This document shows, one piece after another, positions 7,138 through 10,776 of a stretch of DNA of 10,776 bases. Source of the DNA: Micrococcales bacterium. GTDB taxonomy: Bacteria > Actinomycetota > Actinomycetes > Actinomycetales > Dermatophilaceae. Numbering within the stretch: position 1 is the stretch's first letter; every line of letters begins with the position of its first letter. The position numbers and the translations under genes were made by a program. The stretch covers positions 1 to 10,776 of the forward strand of contig JAKDLQ010000064.1 in assembly GCA_030452775.1 (NCBI GenBank), read 5' to 3'. Under the pieces are notes generated by a model, which saw only the letters and a program-made list of their open reading frames with translations, ran no database searches and was not told the DNA's origin.

Positions 7138-8148
7138 ATGACGACCCACGCCACCCCACCGATCCTCGCGGTCCCCGGCGCCACCCCCATGCTCAGCGCA
7201 CGGCTGGACGAGGGCCTGGCCCGGGTCGATGCAGTGCTCCATGAGGTCATCGACCATGACGACGCCTACATCGCGCAGGCCTCCGGTCACCTGCTCGCAG
7301 CCGGAGGCAAGCGCTTCCGGCCGCTCCTCGCGCTCCTCGCCGCCGAGCTCTGCGACGGGATCACCGATGAGGTCGTGCGGGCAGCCGCCGGCGTCGAGCT
7401 GACCCATGTCGCCTCCCTCTACCACGACGACGTCCTGGACGCCGCAGACATCCGGCGGGGGATCCCCTCGGTCAATGTCACCTACGACAACTCGACCGCC
7501 ATCCTTGTCGGAGACCTCATCTTCGGCAAGGCCTCCGAGCTCATCGCAGACCTCGGTGCCGAAGCGGTGAAGATTCAGGCGCGGGCCTTCGTGCGCCTGT
7601 GCGCCGGCCAGATCCGTGACGACCGGCCCTGCCCACCCGGCACCGATCCGGTCGACTATTATCTCGGGGTCCTCGCCGACAAGACTGGCGTGCTCATCGC
7701 GACGGCGGGACGCTACGGTGTGATGTTCGGTGGTGGGAGCCCGGAGACGGCCGAGATCCTCACGGCCTACGGTGAGAAGGTCGGGATCGCCTTCCAGCTC
7801 GCCGACGACCTCATCGACATCGCCTCCGATGCCGATGACACCGGCAAGACCCCGGGGACCGATCTGCGTGAAGGCGTCGACACTCTCGTGGTCCTGCGCG
7901 CCAGGGCATCAGTGGACCCCGCCGACGCCCGGCTGCGAGACCTGCTCTCTCGTGACCTGTCGGACGACGACGCGGGCATTGCGGAGGCGCTCCGGCTGCT
8001 GCGTGCCCACCCGGCGCTCCAGCAGGCACGGGACGAGGCAGTCGCGGTGGCGTACGCCGCACAGGACCTGCTCTCGCCGCTGCCGGACAGCGCGGCCAAG
8101 TCGGCCCTGCAAGCACTCGCGCTCTCTGCGGTCACCCGCATCGGCTGA
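7138..8148 (+). CDS. Long-chain polyprenyl diphosphate synthase (probable menaquinone side-chain synthase)
   Basis: This is a trans-isoprenyl diphosphate synthase that condenses isopentenyl diphosphate units onto an allylic primer. The 336-residue product shows the family motifs in order: GGKRFRP (56-62), first Asp-rich motif DDVLD (97-101), Lys182-Thr183, FQLADDLID with second Asp-rich motif DDLID (223-227), and GKTPGTDLREG (236-246). The fifth residue before the first Asp-rich motif is Ala92. By the known chain-length rule a small residue there permits long products, whereas short-chain FPP synthases have an aromatic one. With nuoN 60 bp upstream on the same strand, the likely role is the polyprenyl tail of menaquinone, the acceptor used by complex I in actinobacteria. 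Carotenoid or other lipid synthesis is less likely. It resembles IspB/HepT/GrcC-type enzymes, and exact chain length cannot be read from sequence. The ribosome binding site before ATG 7138 is weak (GACAGG). Co-transcription with nuo is plausible but unproven. Confidence 0.92.
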   Translation: MTTHATPPILAVPGATPMLSARLDEGLARVDAVLHEVIDHDDAYIAQASGHLLAAGGKRFRPLLALLAAELCDGITDEVVRAAAGVELTHVASLYHDDVLDAADIRRGIPSVNVTYDNSTAILVGDLIFGKASELIADLGAEAVKIQARAFVRLCAGQIRDDRPCPPGTDPVDYYLGVLADKTGVLIATAGRYGVMFGGGSPETAEILTAYGEKVGIAFQLADDLIDIASDADDTGKTPGTDLREGVDTLVVLRARASVDPADARLRDLLSRDLSDDDAGIAEALRLLRAHPALQQARDEAVAVAYAAQDLLSPLPDSAAKSALQALALSAVTRIG

Positions 8149-8187
8149 CCGGCCGGCCGCCTCGACTTCTGCGGCAAGAACCTGGCG

Positions 8188-8215
8188 ACAGATTCCGGCC
8201 GGGGCGGGAGTCTGT
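8188..8215 (+). other. Hairpin B of repeat unit 1
   Basis: ACAGATTCC (8188-8196) pairs with GGAGTCTGT (8207-8215) over 9 bp, with one G-U pair in the + strand RNA and a 10-base GC-rich loop. There is no T-run after it. It begins 39 bases after the synthase stop codon and could act as a transcript-end structure. Confidence 0.45.
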
Positions 8216-8265
8216 AGGCGAGTCCGGCCGGGCCGCCTCGACTTCTGCGGCAGGTACCCGGCGAC

Positions 8266-8291
8266 AGATTAATGCCCGGGGAGCATTCTCT
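8266..8291. other. Hairpin B of repeat unit 2
   Basis: AATGC (8271-8275) pairs with GCATT (8283-8287) around a 7-base loop. An outer AGA/TCT (8266-8268 with 8289-8291) sits across a small internal loop. The inner sequence differs from unit 1, yet both units form a stem at the same place, which suggests the fold is maintained rather than the bases. Confidence 0.45.
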
Positions 8292-8335
8292 AGGCAGCTG
8301 GGGCCGGGCCGCCGCGACCCTTTGCGGATGGGATG

Positions 8336-8386
8336 GTCGAGGGCGAGGCGCCCTGGCCGTCAGGGCCGGATCACTCGCCCCTTGAC
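8336..8386. terminator. Candidate bidirectional terminator hairpin overlapping the fumC stop
   Basis: The outer stem pairs GTCGAGGGCGAG (8336-8347) with CTCGCCCCTTGAC (8374-8386), with one bulged base and one wobble pair; the central 7 bp are perfect. Inside it GCCCTG (8350-8355) pairs with CAGGGC (8361-8366) around GCCGT. The right outer arm lies in the last codons of fumC and the fumC stop (8371-8373) lies inside the structure. No T-run is seen on either strand, so a classical intrinsic terminator is not proven; GC-rich hairpins without U-tracts are common at actinobacterial gene ends. Confidence 0.45.
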
Positions 8387-9783
8387 GGCGGCCTGGTCAT
8401 CGCCAGGACGTCGAGGGCCTCGTCGAGTTGCGCCTCGGTGAGCCGCCCGTCCGCAACGTGCCCATCCTCGACCACGACGTCGCGAATCGTCCGGCGTTCG
8501 GCAATCGCGCGCTTGACGACGGCAGCCGCTGCTTCGTAGCCGATGTAGCGGTTGAGCGGCGTCACGATCGACGGTGAGCTCTCGGCGAGCTCTCGCGCGT
8601 GCTCGGCGTTGGCCACGATCCCGTCGACGCACCGGTCCGCGAGCAGCCGCGACGTGGTCGCGAGCAGGTGGATCGACTCGAGGACGTTCTTGGCCAGCAC
8701 CGGCAGCATGACGTTGAGCTCGAAGTTGCCGGCCGCGCCGGCAGTCGTGATGGCGACGTCGTTGCCGATGACCTGCGCGCAGGCCATGAGCGCGGCCTCG
8801 GGGAGCACCGGGTTGACCTTGCCGGGCATGATGCTCGATCCTGGCTGCAGGTCGGGAAGGTGGATCTCGCCGAGCCCGGTACGCGGCCCGGAGGACATCC
8901 AGCGCAGGTCGTTGCAGATCTTGGTCAGGCTGACGGCGACCACCTTGAGCGCCCCCGACAGTTCGACGACGGCGTCCTGCGCGGACTGGGCCTCGAAGTG
9001 ATCCGTCGCCTCGTGGAAGGGGATGCCACTGTCCTTCGTCACCTCGGCGATGACCTTGGCTGCGAAGCCGGGGGCGGCGTTGAGGCCCGTCCCGGCCGCG
9101 GTCCCCCCCAGGGGGAGCTCGGACGTGGACTGTGCGGCGTGCGAGACCCGATCGACGCCGAGCTCGATCTGCCGGCGATAGCCGCCGAACTCCTGCCCGA
9201 GCGTCACCGGCACCGCATCCATGAGGTGCGTGCGGCCCGACTTGACGACGTCCGCGAACTCGACCTCCTTGCGGCCCAGGGACTCTGCGAGGTGTCGCAG
9301 GCTCGGCTCGAGGACCTGGAGCGTGGCGCGGGTCGCCGCGATCCGCAGCGCGCTGGGGAAGGTGTCGTTGCTCGACTGCCCGGCGTTGACGTGGTCGTTC
9401 GGGTGGATCGTCAGCCCGCTGTCGAGGTGGGCGAGCCGGGCGATCACTTCGTTGGCGTTCATGTTGGTCGACGTGCCCGACCCGGTCTGGAACACGTCGA
9501 TGGGGAAGTGGTCGTCGTGCTCACCCGCCGCGACCGTCCGGGCTGCAGCCGTGATCGCTGCGGCACGCTCCTCGTCGAGCACGCCGAGCTGGGCGTTGAC
9601 CTCGGCCGCTCCTGCCTTGAGCAGGGCCAAGGCATGGATGACATCCGGCGGCACGGGTTGTCCACTGATCGGGAAGTTGGCGACTGCTCGGGCCGTCTGG
9701 GCGCCCCACAGGGCATCGGCCGGCACCTGCACCTCGCCCATCGAGTCGTGCTCGGTTCTGGTCTGGACGGTGTCGTTGCTCAT
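8371..9783 (-). CDS. fumC: Class II fumarate hydratase (fumarase C)
   Basis: This enzyme reversibly hydrates fumarate to L-malate in the TCA cycle, in the cytoplasm, as an iron-free homotetramer. The 470-residue product has the normal length and the superfamily signatures: GSGTSTNMNANE (101-112), HPNDHVNAGQSSND (127-140), GRTHLMDAVPVTLGQE (183-198) and the fingerprint GSSIMPGKVNP (315-325). His186 and Ser316 correspond to the E. coli FumC catalytic His188 and Ser318, and His127 to the B-site His129. The C-terminus (LDEALDVLAMTRP) resembles actinobacterial fumarases and not aspartases, the nearest alternative. The start is ATG at 9783-9781. The frame stays open upstream to 9939, but those residues lie in the rarD end and the gap and do not match the family. 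GGAG lies 12 bases upstream, so the ribosome binding site is weak. rarD ends 41 bases upstream on the same strand, so the two may be co-transcribed. Confidence 0.97.
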   Translation of the reverse strand: MSNDTVQTRTEHDSMGEVQVPADALWGAQTARAVANFPISGQPVPPDVIHALALLKAGAAEVNAQLGVLDEERAAAITAAARTVAAGEHDDHFPIDVFQTGSGTSTNMNANEVIARLAHLDSGLTIHPNDHVNAGQSSNDTFPSALRIAATRATLQVLEPSLRHLAESLGRKEVEFADVVKSGRTHLMDAVPVTLGQEFGGYRRQIELGVDRVSHAAQSTSELPLGGTAAGTGLNAAPGFAAKVIAEVTKDSGIPFHEATDHFEAQSAQDAVVELSGALKVVAVSLTKICNDLRWMSSGPRTGLGEIHLPDLQPGSSIMPGKVNPVLPEAALMACAQVIGNDVAITTAGAAGNFELNVMLPVLAKNVLESIHLLATTSRLLADRCVDGIVANAEHARELAESSPSIVTPLNRYIGYEAAAAVVKRAIAERRTIRDVVVEDGHVADGRLTEAQLDEALDVLAMTRPPSRGE

Positions 9784-9824
9784 GGGCCCATCATGCTCCG
9801 TCCACCCGGCCCGGCTCGAGGGGG

Positions 9825-10776
9825 TCAGCGTGGGCAGTCGTCGACGGGGATCGGCGCGCGACGGACGCGGCTCATCCCCACGAGCGAGTCGATGCTGAGG
9901 ATGATGAGGGCCACCCAGACGATCGCGAAGCCGACCCACCGCTCCGGCGGCATGTGCTCACCGAGGAACACGACCGCGCACAGCAGCTGCCCCAGCGGGG
10001 TGATGAACTGGATCAGCCCGATGGACACCAACGGGATGCGCCGGGCCGCCGCGGCGAAGCAGAGCAGGGGGATGGCGGTGGCGACCCCGGAGAAGGCGAG
10101 CATCCCCGTGTGCATGCCCCCGTAGCGTCCGAAGGCGAGCCCGCCGTGGGCGGCGACGACGAAGAGCACGATGGCGGCGATGGGGGCAAGGACCGCCGTC
10201 TCGATGGTCAGGCCGTGCAACGCGGGCAGCGTCGCGCCGAGCTTCTTCTTGACCAGGCCGTAGAGGGCGAACGAGGTGGCGAGGGTGAGCGAGATGTAGG
10301 GCACCCGGCCTCCCTGGATGCCGAGGTACACGCCGGCGGTAGCGCCGATGGCGACGGCGACCCACTGCATCAGCCGCAGCCGCTCCCCGAGGACGAGGAC
10401 ACCGAGCCCCACGGTGACGAGGGGGTTGAGGAAGTAGCCGAGGGCGGCGTCACTGGTGTGTCCCGCGGTGACCGCGGCCACGTAGACGACCCAGTTGATC
10501 GCGATGAAGACGGCCGCGAGGGTGAGGCCGGCGATCATCCTGGGCCGTGCGAGCAGCGGCCGGATCCACGAGAAGTCCCGGCCGATGGCGAGCAGGATCG
10601 CGCAGAAGAGCAGGGTCCAGAGGATCCGGTGGGCGAGGATCTCCCATGCGCCCGCTGGCTTGAGCGCGTCGAAGTAGAGCGGGAACAGGCCCCACAGACC
10701 GTATGCCGCGAAGGCGAGCATGGTGCCCCAGGTCAGCTCCGAGCGCGGCCGGCCGGCACGGGCGATGCGCCGCCCC
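9825..10776 (-). CDS. rarD: RarD-type EamA-family transporter (5' end probably beyond the window)
   Basis: This is a ten-helix integral membrane protein of the drug/metabolite transporter superfamily, named after the chloramphenicol-sensitivity protein RarD; the natural substrate is unknown. Counting from ATG 10721, RarD marks are AYGLWGLFPLYF (6-17), WEILAHRILW (26-35), NWVVYVAAVTAGH (76-88) and LGYFLNPLVTVGLG (94-107). The second EamA repeat follows and includes LIQFITPLGQLL. Most of the protein is hydrophobic, ending in a short basic and polar tail before TGA (9827-9825). ATG 10721 gives 298 residues but puts the first helix directly at the N-terminus, with only a poor GGGG upstream. The frame stays open, without stop or ATG, to the right edge (…SELTWGT before that Met), and RarD proteins usually have a short hydrophilic lead. 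I therefore treat the gene as partial, with the true start likely past 10776. Confidence 0.9.
   Translation of the reverse strand, partial: GRRIARAGRPRSELTWGTMLAFAAYGLWGLFPLYFDALKPAGAWEILAHRILWTLLFCAILLAIGRDFSWIRPLLARPRMIAGLTLAAVFIAINWVVYVAAVTAGHTSDAALGYFLNPLVTVGLGVLVLGERLRLMQWVAVAIGATAGVYLGIQGGRVPYISLTLATSFALYGLVKKKLGATLPALHGLTIETAVLAPIAAIVLFVVAAHGGLAFGRYGGMHTGMLAFSGVATAIPLLCFAAAARRIPLVSIGLIQFITPLGQLLCAVVFLGEHMPPERWVGFAIVWVALIILSIDSLVGMSRVRRAPIPVDDCPR

Larger units (their letters stand above)
8149..8327. repeat. Degenerate tandem repeat, period about 76 bp, three units (third partial)
   Basis: Two 40-base copies, 8155-8194 and 8231-8270, match at 37 of 40 positions. Each starts GGCCGCCTCGACTTCTGCGG and ends GGCGACAGATT, and they are offset by 76 bases. 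Both are preceded by CCGGCC and followed by a short variable hairpin ending in TCTGTAGGC or TCTCTAGGC. A third, more decayed start (CCGGGCCGCCGCGACC to TTTGCGG, 8304-8327) follows. Each unit holds hairpin A: GCCGC/GCGGC around a 10-base loop (8156-8160 with 8171-8175; 8232-8236 with 8247-8251). The period is not a multiple of three and there is no ribosome binding site, so it is not a coding repeat. It lies between converging genes, where it could end transcription or stabilise 3' ends. I do not recognise a named repeat family. Confidence 0.75.

Noticed and set aside
8149..8272. Possible small protein in the repeat region (readings such as LDFCGKNLATDS)
   Set aside because: The repeat period shifts the frame between copies, stops follow quickly, and there is no ribosome binding site.
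8149..8330. CRISPR-like array
   Set aside because: Only two good copies, 40-base conserved parts with 36-base partly conserved spacers, and no cas genes nearby; it does not fit a CRISPR array.
9784..9939. N-terminal extension of fumC by 52 codons
   Set aside because: The added residues are Arg/Pro-rich, lie in the gap and the rarD 3' end, and do not resemble fumarase N-termini, which fit a start at MSNDT.
8599..10125. 508-codon + strand frame across fumC and rarD
   Set aside because: It runs antisense through two well-supported genes, and its Asp/Gly/Arg/Leu-rich product has no recognisable features.
1..10776. A new multigene defence, secretion or biosynthetic system
   Set aside because: Every well-supported gene belongs to a known housekeeping family (nuo, prenyl synthase, fumC, rarD), and no stretch longer than 222 bases is left unexplained.

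Overview
The window is GC-rich, densely packed DNA that looks like the chromosome of a high-GC actinobacterium. A member of the order Micrococcales, perhaps Intrasporangiaceae or a relative, is my best guess. The grounds are very GC-biased third codon positions, several GTG starts in GTGA stop/start overlaps, and the typical actinobacterial NuoH tail (FAGGYPVPPLPGQ). The long NuoI and NuoJ extensions and a polyprenyl diphosphate synthase directly after nuoN point the same way. The genus cannot be fixed from this sequence alone.

Layout: positions 45-167 hold the 3' end of nuoH. It is followed on the + strand by nuoI, nuoJ, nuoK, nuoL, nuoM and nuoN (160-7077). These genes are overlapping or nearly abutting and form the distal half of the 14-subunit proton-pumping NADH:quinone oxidoreductase (respiratory complex I) operon. 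After a 60-bp gap comes a long-chain polyprenyl diphosphate synthase (7138-8148). It probably makes the isoprenoid side chain of menaquinone, the quinone that complex I would reduce. A 222-bp convergent intergenic region (8149-8370) then carries a degenerate tandem repeat with a period of about 76 bp, with small hairpins in each unit. A larger interrupted hairpin at its end overlaps the fumC stop codon. On the - strand lie class II fumarase fumC (8371-9783) and, upstream of it, a RarD-type EamA-family transporter (9825 to the right edge, 5' end probably outside the window).

Functionally this is core energy metabolism: a TCA-cycle enzyme, the membrane arm of complex I, and quinone side-chain synthesis. 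All reading frames inside the window appear intact, and the proton-channel Glu/Lys/His residues, Fe-S cysteines and catalytic residues checked by eye are present. I see no mobile element, CRISPR array, tRNA, rRNA or defence system, and nothing that looks like a new multigene system.

Two points deserve attention. One is the repeat and hairpin cluster between the converging genes. The other is the extreme left edge, where bases 1-43 look like a noisy inverted copy of the bases just to their right. That may be a contig-end fold-back artefact, and it would explain an in-frame stop codon just upstream of the NuoH tail.
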